A DNA stretch of 64,000 nt, from contig OZ254082.1 of the NCBI GenBank assembly GCA_965267535.1, positions 3,100,001 to 3,164,000 on the forward strand, read 5' to 3'. Origin of the DNA: CAXBNB01 sp965267535. Its GTDB lineage: Bacteria > Bacteroidota > Bacteroidia > Cytophagales > Cyclobacteriaceae. Made by a program: the position numbers and the translations under genes. The notes under the pieces were generated by a model that was given only the letters and a program-made list of their open reading frames with translations, was not told the origin of the DNA and did no database searches. Below, one piece after another: positions 8,888-15,717 of this stretch (positions within the stretch are counted from its first letter, which is position 1; each line of letters starts with the position of its first letter).

Positions 8888-9259
8888 TTACTTCTTCTCT
8901 GTTCGCAAAATCTTATCCATCTTGCGCCCCTTGGCCAGTTCATCCACTAACTTGTCGAGGTATCTTACCTGCCGTGTCAGTGTGTTGTCTATATCTTCTA
9001 TTCTATAGCCGCAAATTACTCCTGTTATCAGGTGGGCGTTGGGATGCAGATTCGCCTGCTCAAAAAAGGTTTTGAAGGTAGCCTGGTTGTCTACAAATGC
9101 CTGTAGCTTACTTTCATCAAAGCCCGTAAGCCACTCTATCACTTCATGCAGTTCCTGCTTCGTTCTACCTTTTTTCTCCACCTTATTTACATAGTGTGGA
9201 TACACCGACGCAAAGGTCATTTTTGCCATTCGTTCGTTATGCTCAGCGGTTACTTTCAT
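8888..9259 (-). CDS. DUF2200 family protein
   Basis: This 123-residue protein matches DUF2200 as I remember it: an N-terminal segment RMAKMTFASVYPHYVNKVEKKGRT, then ELHEVIEWLTG, a central FKTFFEQANLHPNA and GVICGYRIEDI block, and a C-terminal YLDKLVDELAKGRKMDKIL helix. The family is widespread in bacteria, often next to regulators or acetyltransferases, and has no established function. There is no signal peptide, so it is expected in the cytoplasm. It marks the last ordinary gene before the accessory island on its right. Confidence 0.85.
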   Translation of the reverse strand: MKVTAEHNERMAKMTFASVYPHYVNKVEKKGRTKQELHEVIEWLTGFDESKLQAFVDNQATFKTFFEQANLHPNAHLITGVICGYRIEDIDNTLTRQVRYLDKLVDELAKGRKMDKILRTEKK

Positions 9260-9413
9260 GTTTTACTGTGTTTCTTTTCTGGTTTTTACTAGCGGTGTGC
9301 CGTTTTATAAGGTCATTTTTTGCATTCTCGCGATCGTTACTTATACCGGCTCGTGAGGGTGTCGTAACACCTTCGAAATGCTATGCACTATACGTAGTGT
9401 TGTACTTTCGTTT

Positions 9414-9606
9414 TTAATTATTTGTTTTCATTTTGAGTGTAATTTCTCCAATATTATAGACATATGAAGCTGGTAAAAACGTAAGTTTTAAATCTTTTAT
9501 CTCTTTCACCCCAATCTGATCAATAGACGTTACTAACGCAGAACTAAGGTGGTTCGCATCACAGAATTTAATTAGACTTTTTAAGTCTTGAGGTTTATCC
9601 CGTTGT
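9414..9606 (-). pseudogene. C-terminal remnant of an ATP-binding (DUF4143-type?) protein
   Basis: About 60 codons in frame to a stop at 9414 encode a segment (PQDLKSLIKFCDANHL, later FLPASYVYNIGEITLKMK) resembling the C-terminal nuclease-like end of the AAA+/DUF4143 ATPases common in Bacteroidota. The frame can be read further upstream, but the similarity ends exactly where the hairpin at 9601-9638 begins, so the rest of the gene appears to be missing. The upstream continuation (Cys- and Phe-rich) does not look like protein-coding sequence. The family assignment is tentative; the truncation at the hairpin is what the sequence suggests. Confidence 0.4.
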
Positions 9607-9638
9607 TTTAAGTGTTGCGCAGTACACTTGGAACAACG
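9601..9638. repeat. 15-bp-stem hairpin with AACAACG ends (attC-like or terminator)
   Basis: CGTTGTTTTAAGTGT and ACACTTGGAACAACG pair over 15 positions (two G-T pairs) around an 8-base loop TGCGCAGT. The central part recurs at 11120-11147 (same loop, 10-bp perfect stem) and 13160-13187 (variant loop). It lies at the junction between the ATPase remnant and the 3' flank of the TlpA-like gene. Confidence 0.6.
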
Positions 9639-9766
9639 TGAAAAGCACAAACCTTTCTGGAAGAAAAAGACGCAAGCAGAAGGCGCAGAGGGTAGGAATC
9701 GATGCTTTACTACTACCAGAAAACACAATCTGAAATTCAGTGTGCCGCCGTTGTTGTAACCCTTAT

Positions 9767-10888
9767 TTATTTAAATTCATCCTCCAACCTATTCATTAGT
9801 GCGTTACCCCTTAAATTTTGAGCGATAATAATACCGTCCGGATTGATTAAAAAAGATGCAGGAATTGCTCTAACACCATAGGCAGCAGACATTTTACTGT
9901 AACTCCCATTTTTATCAATTACATTCGTCCATGTCAAAGAGTCTTTTTGTACAGCTTCTTTCCATGAACCTATATTGTTATCTATAGAAAAACCATATAT
10001 CTCAAATCCTTTGTCTTTAAATTTATTATAAACTTCAACATAAAATGGGTTTTCTTGTCTACATGGACCGCACCATGAGGCCCAGAAGTCCAATAAAATG
10101 TATTCACCTTCAAGGTCAGAGAGTTGAACAACCTGCCCTTTTTCGTTTATTCCTTCTATATTAATGTACCTATCACCAATGGATAATGAATTAGTTTCAA
10201 TATATGTCCGTACAACATCTCCGAATTTCGTATTTTGCAATGATTCAGGGAATCTGTTAAATAGTAATTGCAAGGAGTCTTTGGTAAAGTCATTTCGTAA
10301 AAAGAAAAGCTCTTGCATCGTATACAAAGAAGGATTTTCAGATGCTATACTTTGTACCCGAATATTCAATACATCATCATCAATTTTATTTACTTTTTTA
10401 TTCAACTTCTGAAATTTACCTTTTGCCTCAGCATCACCAGAAGACATTAATTTAATCATTTGCTGCATTAAACTATCTCGTTGAATTTGCAGCTCTTTTT
10501 GTCTATCTCGGTATTTTACCATTACGTCGTTTAACGGTGAACCTTTAATTCTCGAAAACCGAAAATCTTCGTATTCACCCCCTACAGTAATATTTTCATT
10601 CTCTACCCATAAAATGAGGTATTTATTATCTATTGTATGAATTCTTACTGAATGTGGTTCATCAACTTTACCTGTAAATTGTAGTTTTCCGTTTATTATA
10701 TATGCTGAATCGATGAATTCATGCTTATCTATATCAAGTAGCTTAAATGCTGTGCTATCTTTAAATCCAGTCAGGTTTAAATTAATTTCATAACCAGTTT
10801 TGTCTGCCTTATTATTACATGCTATAACAACAGCAGATAATAAAATTAAAAATACTAATGTTCTCACATTTATGTTTTTATGTATCAA
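9767..10888 (-). CDS. TlpA/thioredoxin-family lipoprotein with DUF4369 N-domain
   Basis: This 373-residue protein starts with a lipoprotein signal (LLSAVVIACNN, Cys24). Residues 30-130 form a beta-rich DUF4369-type domain, followed by a charged helical linker and a thioredoxin domain from about 235. The active site is FWASWCGPCRQE, and a cis-Pro loop reads VRAIPASFLI. Such proteins are membrane-anchored thiol:disulfide oxidoreductases (TlpA/ResA group) facing the periplasm, where they reduce disulfides, for example in cytochrome maturation or during stress. It stands alone on the minus strand inside the accessory island. Its 3' flank carries the motif GTTACAACAACGGC, nearly the same as that after the lipoprotein at 13637, which suggests a cassette-like unit. 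Confidence 0.85.
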   Translation of the reverse strand: MIHKNINVRTLVFLILLSAVVIACNNKADKTGYEINLNLTGFKDSTAFKLLDIDKHEFIDSAYIINGKLQFTGKVDEPHSVRIHTIDNKYLILWVENENITVGGEYEDFRFSRIKGSPLNDVMVKYRDRQKELQIQRDSLMQQMIKLMSSGDAEAKGKFQKLNKKVNKIDDDVLNIRVQSIASENPSLYTMQELFFLRNDFTKDSLQLLFNRFPESLQNTKFGDVVRTYIETNSLSIGDRYINIEGINEKGQVVQLSDLEGEYILLDFWASWCGPCRQENPFYVEVYNKFKDKGFEIYGFSIDNNIGSWKEAVQKDSLTWTNVIDKNGSYSKMSAAYGVRAIPASFLINPDGIIIAQNLRGNALMNRLEDEFK

Positions 10889-10929
10889 AAATTGACTTCA
10901 AGCCCCTCCGCTCTTTTTGTCATTATGGT

Positions 10930-11110
10930 TTACAACTATAAATAAGCAACATTATGTTACTTATACGCCTTCCAAATATACCTTTTACTTACCTAAGTAA
11001 ATAATCCAAGTCGCTTATTTTCAGGAAACAAAAAAGGAGTCACCTGCAAGCTGCAAAGCAGGTATAATATAACTTCGGTGGTATAAAGGCATTAGCAATG
11101 CTTTACCATA
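10930..11110 (-). pseudogene. Degenerate duplicate of the quinone oxidoreductase 3' end and flank
   Basis: This segment aligns with 14563-14755, which covers the last codons of the quinone oxidoreductase gene and its downstream flank. Shared stretches include TACAACTATA, AAATATACC, TTATTTTCAGGAAACAAAAAA and a GCAGG-type hairpin. Read on the minus strand, its end gives SYGKALLMP against IMGKAVLVP of the intact gene. The copy is cut off by the 200-bp repeat starting at 11111. It suggests that this flank was once joined to, or copied from, the gene 3.6 kb away. Confidence 0.6.
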
Positions 11111-11310
11111 ACTCCGCCCTTTTAAGTGTTGCGCAGTACACTTAAAACTTTGTAATGACATGTAGTGTCTGTGACACGGTGAAAAAGAAGCCTGTATATA
11201 CAGATGTGGTATATAAGCCGGAGGAGTACCGATATTCAAGTACCGGGAACTGTTCGGATATGAAAGGACTGCTGACTCTAAAAATGATAGAATGAGTGAT
11301 GCCGTGTCCC
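11111..11310. repeat. 200-bp dispersed repeat, copy 1
   Basis: Aligned without gaps to 13151-13350; a hand count gives 24 differences in 200 positions (about 88% identity). It opens with the 10-bp-stem hairpin at 11120-11147. A further inverted repeat, CTGTGACACGG (from 11169) and GCCGTGTC (to 11308), brackets an inner 140-bp unit. Both strands contain stops and no protein family is recognisable. It could be a MITE, the end of a lost insertion sequence or a structured RNA. Confidence 0.7.
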
Positions 11311-11352
11311 AACGGGTATGTATGATACACGTTGTTGGCGGCAGTTTACTCT

Positions 11353-12243
11353 CTATTGTTTTGGCCTCAGTTTTTTAACAACCTGAGCATCGACCCAAAA
11401 TATGTCCACATTTCTATCTTCATTGGGACCTACCATTCTATTGAAGAAAAGATACTTTCCATCTGGAGTAATGCTTGCTGATGCCTCCCATGCTTCTGTA
11501 TTTATCTCGGGCCCTAAATTAATGGGATTTCCCCATGTTCCGTCCTGTTGACGGTAACTGATATAGATGTCGGAATTTCCATATCCTTCTTCTCTGTAAC
11601 TATCAAATATGAGATAGGATTCATCTGGCGCAATAAAAGGGTGGAAACTTCTTCCGTTATTGATTTTTTCACTGAGCAATTTGGGTTCTTCATATTTGCC
11701 TTCTATTAGTCGTGAGTATCGAATGTCACCTGTAAAGTCTTGTTTAAACTCATCAAAAAAATAAGTTCCCTTAGAAGAAGCTGTCAGTCGCATGATGGGC
11801 AACTTATTGAATGGAGAATCAAGTTTTTTAACATCCGACCATGTATTGGTGTCAATTCGTTCTATATATCTATTGCCCAAATGTATGGTTTTACCGTCAG
11901 GAGATACGAATGGTTGTCCTTGGCGCGAAGAGATGACAACCTCCTTCCACTGGTCAGCTTTTTTTTCGTAAACAACAAATTCTTTCTCTTTAGATCCTTC
12001 AACTTGTCTTAGAAAATAAAATTCTGTCATTTCTGGATTGAAGACACCACTATACTCCCAATTTGTTGTGGTAACAAGCTTTGGAGCAAACGCTTCAGGA
12101 GTTTTACCGGGTAGCTTTTGTCCAAGATAGCTGTTCTCTCCCGAGGATGGCTTATCCATTTTGGAGTTTGATTGCCGTCCTTTGCAAGCACCTAATAATA
12201 TTACTAATGATAGTATGAAGAATTTAATTGCGCTATTTCTCAA
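11353..12243 (-). CDS. PD40/TolB-type beta-propeller lipoprotein
   Basis: This 296-residue protein has a lipoprotein signal (SLVILLGACKG, Cys20) and then repeats of the WD40-like PD40 type. Examples are FVSPDGKTIHLGNRYI near 108-123, FIAPDESYLIFDSYREEG near 200, and ITPDGKYLFFNRMVG near 263-277, each built around a PDG/PDE turn. It resembles the TolB-like propeller proteins of Bacteroidota that sit on the periplasmic or outer face of the outer membrane and bind peptides or glycans. It is a single gene with no operon partner. The flank after its stop reads CCGCCAACAACGTG on the minus strand, similar in type to the flanks of the other island genes. Confidence 0.75.
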   Translation of the reverse strand: MRNSAIKFFILSLVILLGACKGRQSNSKMDKPSSGENSYLGQKLPGKTPEAFAPKLVTTTNWEYSGVFNPEMTEFYFLRQVEGSKEKEFVVYEKKADQWKEVVISSRQGQPFVSPDGKTIHLGNRYIERIDTNTWSDVKKLDSPFNKLPIMRLTASSKGTYFFDEFKQDFTGDIRYSRLIEGKYEEPKLLSEKINNGRSFHPFIAPDESYLIFDSYREEGYGNSDIYISYRQQDGTWGNPINLGPEINTEAWEASASITPDGKYLFFNRMVGPNEDRNVDIFWVDAQVVKKLRPKQ

Positions 12244-12385
12244 TGTTTAACTTGTTTTATTATCGCCAGCACCTAACTAAAACGAGTATGCACCCCAGTT
12301 GCCAGAAGCACTTAAGTATCTGGTTTTCAATTTCCTTTCAAAGAACTCAGTATGCATATTCATTTTTAGTGTCTGTTACCCACAG

Positions 12386-12709
12386 TTAAGCTATGTTCAG
12401 TTCGTTGTTAAGAAGTTCAACTTTGAAATTGACTTTTGCCTTTAAAGCTTCGAAAACTTTCAGAATGGTTTCAATGGTCACGTTTTTGGCGTTATTCTCA
12501 AGCTTCGAAATTTGTGATTTCCTCACACCAATTAGCTCTCCAAGTTGCTCTTGAGTTAAGTGACGTTCCTTGCGAGCAGTCTTGATCATATCTCCAATGA
12601 GTTCGAGTTTGAGTTCAAACTCATATTGATCTCTTCGAGGGCTTCCAATCTTACCGATTAGTAAATCTTGGGCTTCATCTAAAGTGTATGATTTCATTTT
12701 CATTTTCAT
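12386..12709 (-). CDS. XRE-family antitoxin (HigA-like)
   Basis: The 107-residue protein has a helix-turn-helix at about residues 36-90 (ARKERHLTQEQLGELIGV, then KSQISKLENN) and a C-terminal beta strand ending the protein. It starts at an ATG (12707-12709) that overlaps the stop codon of the upstream toxin gene by ATGA, the classic toxin-first HigBA arrangement with translational coupling. Two more in-frame ATGs follow within four codons. In such systems the antitoxin represses its own operon and neutralises the toxin by direct binding. Confidence 0.85.
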   Translation of the reverse strand: MKMKMKSYTLDEAQDLLIGKIGSPRRDQYEFELKLELIGDMIKTARKERHLTQEQLGELIGVRKSQISKLENNAKNVTIETILKVFEALKAKVNFKVELLNNELNIA

Positions 12710-13047
12710 TTCTTTTTTCGTTCAAAGTATTCAGTTCTGATTTGTTCGGCTTTCTCGATCTCTTTCGAACTAACCTTATCCGTTTTTTTGACGAAACCAT
12801 GAGTTCCACAAACCAGTGTCATTTGGTTGTTCTCCTTGTCCCAAAAAGCAAGAATCCGATATTGAAGTCCTGCGTACTTGGTTCGGAATTCCCAAATGTT
12901 CTGATTTAGCTTTTTGAAAAGCTTGGGATCATTCAAGATTTGAGCTTTACGAATATTGTAGAATATCTTATCTTGAGCTTTATCATTTTGGCTTTTGATA
13001 AATTCGAATGCCTCTTCTAATAATTTGACCTCAAACTTTTTCTCCAC
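12706..13047 (-). CDS. RelE/HigB-superfamily toxin (Gp49/DUF891-like)
   Basis: The 113-residue basic protein has the fold signature of phage-derived Gp49-like/HigB toxins: FIKSQNDKAQDKIFYNI, KLNQNIWEFRTKYAGLQYRILAFW and CGTHGFVKKTDKVSS, ending in a Lys/Arg-rich helix. Relatives are ribosome-dependent mRNA interferases that cleave translated mRNA. The conserved Arg in WEFR and YRIL, the Gly-Phe-Lys-Lys-Thr block and the C-terminal basic helix are present, so the toxin is probably intact. It is cotranscribed with, and overlaps, the HTH antitoxin gene downstream. Toxin-antitoxin pairs are frequent in cassette arrays and help stabilise them. Confidence 0.85.
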   Translation of the reverse strand: MEKKFEVKLLEEAFEFIKSQNDKAQDKIFYNIRKAQILNDPKLFKKLNQNIWEFRTKYAGLQYRILAFWDKENNQMTLVCGTHGFVKKTDKVSSKEIEKAEQIRTEYFERKKK

Positions 13048-13150
13048 TAAATCAATATTATATAATACAAAACAAAGTTAGAGAAAGTTTCAATAAAAGG
13101 AAACTTCAGTCCATAAATGATTTGAAGTAATGAAGGTTAACCTCATAAAC

Positions 13151-13350
13151 TCCCCGCCCTTTTAAGTGTAGCGCAGCACTCTTAAAACTTTGTAATGACA
13201 TGTAGTGCCTGTGACACGGTGTAAAAGAAGCCTGTATATACTGACGTGGTGGATGAGCCGGAAGATTACCGGCATTCAAGTGCCAGGGACTATTCGGATA
13301 GGAAAGGGCTGCTGACTCTAAAAACGATAGAATGAGTGATGCCGTGTCAC
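13151..13350. repeat. 200-bp dispersed repeat, copy 2
   Basis: Second copy of the element at 11111-11310, same orientation, offset exactly 2040 bp and gap-free. Here the inner inverted repeat is perfect over 11 bp: CTGTGACACGG (from 13209) against CCGTGTCACAG (to 13352). The two copies flank the beta-propeller lipoprotein and toxin-antitoxin genes, so recombination between them could delete or circularise that 2-kb segment. Confidence 0.7.
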
Positions 13351-13370
13351 AGACACTGGTTTTCATAGGA

Positions 13371-13467
13371 GGTTTCAAGTGATCTTTCAGAATACTTAAA
13401 ACAACTGGCACTGTTTTTCAAGATAGGTTTAAAGTGATCTTTCAGAACACTTAAAACAACTGGAACT
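13371..13467. repeat. Imperfect tandem repeat, 55-bp period
   Basis: AGGTTTcAAGTGATCTTTCAG, aAcACTTAAAACAACTGG and similar words occur twice, with GATCTTTCAG at 13381 and 13436 (offset 55). The CACTTAAAACAACTGG word resembles one arm of the hairpins at 9601 and 11120, so these units may be decayed half-sites of that element. Confidence 0.6.
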
Positions 13468-13497
13468 CAATCATTTTTGCTTTTGTTTTCCTTTAAT

Positions 13498-13634
13498 GGT
13501 TGCCAACGGTGAAGTATGAGCGTAGTGCGGGATTTCAAGGCACTTCACTGTCCGCTTACCGAAAAGTTTATTTTGATGTAAGTGCTTTCATGTCAGCACT
13601 TTCACCCGCATTATTTACAGCCATTGTTGTAACC
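13498..13634. repeat. Nested imperfect palindrome (attC-like boundary element)
   Basis: The 137-bp segment starts GGTTGCCAACGGTG and ends CCATTGTTGTAACC, imperfect inverses of each other. Inside, TGCGGG and CCCGCA can pair, and the centre-right contains AGTGCT ... AGCACT (13581-13600). The whole could fold as one long hairpin with bulges. It directly follows the stop of the lipoprotein gene at 13637 on the minus strand. The shape and the (C)AAC/GTTG ends recall integron attC sites, but the canonical core GTTRRRY is not exact. Confidence 0.5.
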
Positions 13635-13636
13635 AG

Positions 13637-14545
13637 TTATTTTTTCACACGATAACCTTGCAAATAGATTTTCGCCTTTTCTTTTTCGATTTTGGAAATT
13701 TCACTTTGATTACAGTTTAATTCTAGGGCTTGGAATGTTTTGTCAACAAGTTCTTGTGATTTTAAATCCTTTGAGAAATTGTCAGTTTTTATCTTAGCAC
13801 AGTTCTTCCCTTTTGCTATTTGTGTAAGAATGAATGAAACTATTGGAGCTTCAATTAAAAATTCGTCATCTGTTATTTTTAGTTCAACACCTATTTTATT
13901 TACTGAAAAGGTTGTTTCCTCTTCGCTTAATAGTGAAATTAGTTTAGCCATAACTTCATTATAAATGCTGTAATTTTCAACGTTGAAGGTTTTCCCAGAT
14001 ACCTCGCTAATAATTTGATCGAAATTCGGATTAAAAAAGCCATCTTTATAGATGTATATATTCTGAGATTTACTGCTGAGAGTTCCTTTTGCTGCGATAG
14101 ACGCAAAATCTACTCCCATGTCACCACTGTAGTCATGAATTTCAATGATAGTTCGAATTACTTGACCGAAATTTATAGTTGTTCCGTTTTCTGCTTCGCA
14201 CTGGCTTATTCTACTGTAATCGCGGACATAAACCATTAAGTCATTCGTTATTTTTCCGCTGGCAATTGGAATACCAAGTTTGTGTGCCTGTTTCGCTTTA
14301 TATAACCTGTCTTTATATGTCCATTGGCCAGTTTGGACATCTGCAAGAGTAGGTTTTTCAGTGCAATCATACTTTTCAATCAATTCTGATACCGCTATTG
14401 CATGTTCGGAATCAATTGGCAAAGGTTCTGGATTTTCAAGTATTTTTTTGACTTCTGCATCTTGAGGGTCAAAGCTGTCAGGGGCATCTTGCGATTGACA
14501 ACCAAAAATTAATAGTAGGATCAATAAAGTTGGATAATTCTTCAT
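13637..14545 (-). CDS. Lipoprotein of unknown function
   Basis: I do not recognise this 302-residue protein. It has a lipoprotein signal (LLILLLIFGCQSQ, Cys16), an acidic N-terminal segment and a globular region rich in Lys, Glu and Asn without obvious repeats. Weakly notable segments are VYVRDYSRISQCEAENG near 105-121 and a C-terminal helical part with two further cysteines that could form a disulfide in the periplasm. It is a single gene between an attC-like palindrome (3' side) and the duplicated TACAACTATA flank (5' side), which makes it look like a cassette cargo gene. Base composition is more AT-rich than in the core genes to the right. Confidence 0.75.
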   Translation of the reverse strand: MKNYPTLLILLLIFGCQSQDAPDSFDPQDAEVKKILENPEPLPIDSEHAIAVSELIEKYDCTEKPTLADVQTGQWTYKDRLYKAKQAHKLGIPIASGKITNDLMVYVRDYSRISQCEAENGTTINFGQVIRTIIEIHDYSGDMGVDFASIAAKGTLSSKSQNIYIYKDGFFNPNFDQIISEVSGKTFNVENYSIYNEVMAKLISLLSEEETTFSVNKIGVELKITDDEFLIEAPIVSFILTQIAKGKNCAKIKTDNFSKDLKSQELVDKTFQALELNCNQSEISKIEKEKAKIYLQGYRVKK

Positions 14546-14562
14546 TTTGTTCGGTTTAATTG

Positions 14563-14722
14563 GCTACAACTATAGCTCCATTAATAGCGCTTTATTTCCT
14601 TATACACCTTTCAAATATACCTCTTACTTACTTAAGTAAGTAATGAAAGTCACTTATTTTCAGGAAACAAAAAAAAAGAATCGCCTGTAGGGTGCAAGCA
14701 GGGGTAGTCTAACTTAGGTGGC
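14563..14722. repeat. Flank duplicated at 10930-11080
   Basis: Non-coding part of the direct repeat described at 10930: it lies downstream of the intact quinone oxidoreductase gene. It shares TACAACTATA, TTATACACCTTTCAAATATACC-like and TTATTTTCAGGAAACAAAAAA words in the same order and spacing, at roughly 80% identity by eye. A GC-rich stem near 14682-14702 may end the oxidoreductase transcript. Confidence 0.6.
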
Positions 14723-14727
14723 ATACT

Positions 14728-15702
14728 CTAGGGCACAAGCACCGCTTTGCCCATAATCTCCTTGCGGGTCATGGCATACATGGCGGTGGCCACCTCCTCC
14801 AGCGGATACTGCGCATGTATGTGCGGTTTTAGCTTGCCTTCTGCCAGCCAGCGGGCTATGGTCTGAAAGTTTTCGGCATTTTTTTGAGGTTCTTTTCTAA
14901 AAAAACCACCCCAAAACACACCCACTATCTGGCAACCTTTAAGCAGTGGCAGGTTGAGGGGTATTTTGGGTATATCGCCTGCGGCAAAACCTACCACCAG
15001 GTAGCGTCCCTTCCAGGCTATGGCCCGCAGCGCCGGTTCGGTGTAGCGGTCACCTATTGGGTCGTAGATCACGTCTATGCCCTTGCCTTCGGTAAGTTCT
15101 TTGCCCCGGGCTTTCAGATCTTCGGTAGTGTAGTTGAGGGTCAGGTCTGCCCCTATCGACCGGCAATAGGCCAGCTTTTCGTCGGTAGAAGCCGCTGCTA
15201 TCACCCGGGCACCCAGCGCCTTGCCTATCTGTATGGCTGCTGTGCCCACTCCTCCGGCAGCTCCCATCACCATCAGGGTTTCGCCCGGCTGTAGTGCTGC
15301 ACGATTTACCAGCGCATGATACGATGTGCCGTAGGTCATCATGGACGAGGCTGCTGTCACAAAATCCATTCCCTCGGGCAGTGGAAATACATTAGTAGCC
15401 ATGGCTTTCACCTCCTCAGCAAATCCTCCCCAGCCTGTGCCCGACATCACCCGGTCTCCCACCTGCAGGTGCGTCACTCCCTCGCCTATTTCTTTTACCA
15501 CACCGGCCACTTCACCTCCGGGCGAAAAGGGCATCTCCGGCTGAAACTGGTACTTCCCTTCGATAATCAACGTATCGGGAAAGTTAAGACCACAGGCTTT
15601 TACTGCAATGATTACCTCTCCCTTTCCGGCACGTGGAGAGGCCACCTCTTCTATTGTGAGGGTCTCCGGTTTGCCATAAGCTTTGCACAATACTGCTTTC
15701 AT
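14728..15702 (-). CDS. NADPH:quinone oxidoreductase family protein (zinc-free MDR)
   Basis: The 324-residue protein belongs to the QOR branch of the medium-chain dehydrogenase/reductase family. It has a GroES-like N domain (ACGLNFPDTLIIEGKY, PFSPGGEVAGVV), a Rossmann domain with AAGGVGTAAIQIGKALGARVIAAA near 150-173, and the C-terminal MGKAVLVP. The cysteine/histidine ligands of zinc alcohol dehydrogenases are absent, as expected for QOR (crotonyl-CoA reductase-like and zeta-crystallin relatives). It likely reduces quinones or enones with NADPH. Its start is 16 bp from the stop of the helicase-nuclease gene upstream, so the two may be cotranscribed. A decayed copy of its 3' end lies at 10930-11110. 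Confidence 0.9.
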   Translation of the reverse strand: MKAVLCKAYGKPETLTIEEVASPRAGKGEVIIAVKACGLNFPDTLIIEGKYQFQPEMPFSPGGEVAGVVKEIGEGVTHLQVGDRVMSGTGWGGFAEEVKAMATNVFPLPEGMDFVTAASSMMTYGTSYHALVNRAALQPGETLMVMGAAGGVGTAAIQIGKALGARVIAAASTDEKLAYCRSIGADLTLNYTTEDLKARGKELTEGKGIDVIYDPIGDRYTEPALRAIAWKGRYLVVGFAAGDIPKIPLNLPLLKGCQIVGVFWGGFFRKEPQKNAENFQTIARWLAEGKLKPHIHAQYPLEEVATAMYAMTRKEIMGKAVLVP

Positions 15703-15717
15703 CGTAATTCTATTTTT

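Noticed and set aside
9607..9728. Upstream continuation of the ATPase remnant as a real gene
   Set aside because: The continuation is Cys/Phe-rich, crosses the hairpin and has no family features; taken as chance open frame.
11111..11310. Group II intron or retron fragment
   Set aside because: The GAGCCGG-type word and hairpins reminded me of domain V, but pairing and length do not fit, no GUGYG start with a matching end is present, and no reverse transcriptase is nearby.
11021..11330. Minus-strand ORFs sharing a conserved peptide with 13106-13411
   Set aside because: The shared peptide follows from the DNA repeat; the frames have no start signals or protein-like composition.
9260..14760. 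Integron with integrase
   Set aside because: No integrase gene in the window, and the hairpin ends do not match the canonical GTTRRRY core; kept only as cassette-like inference.
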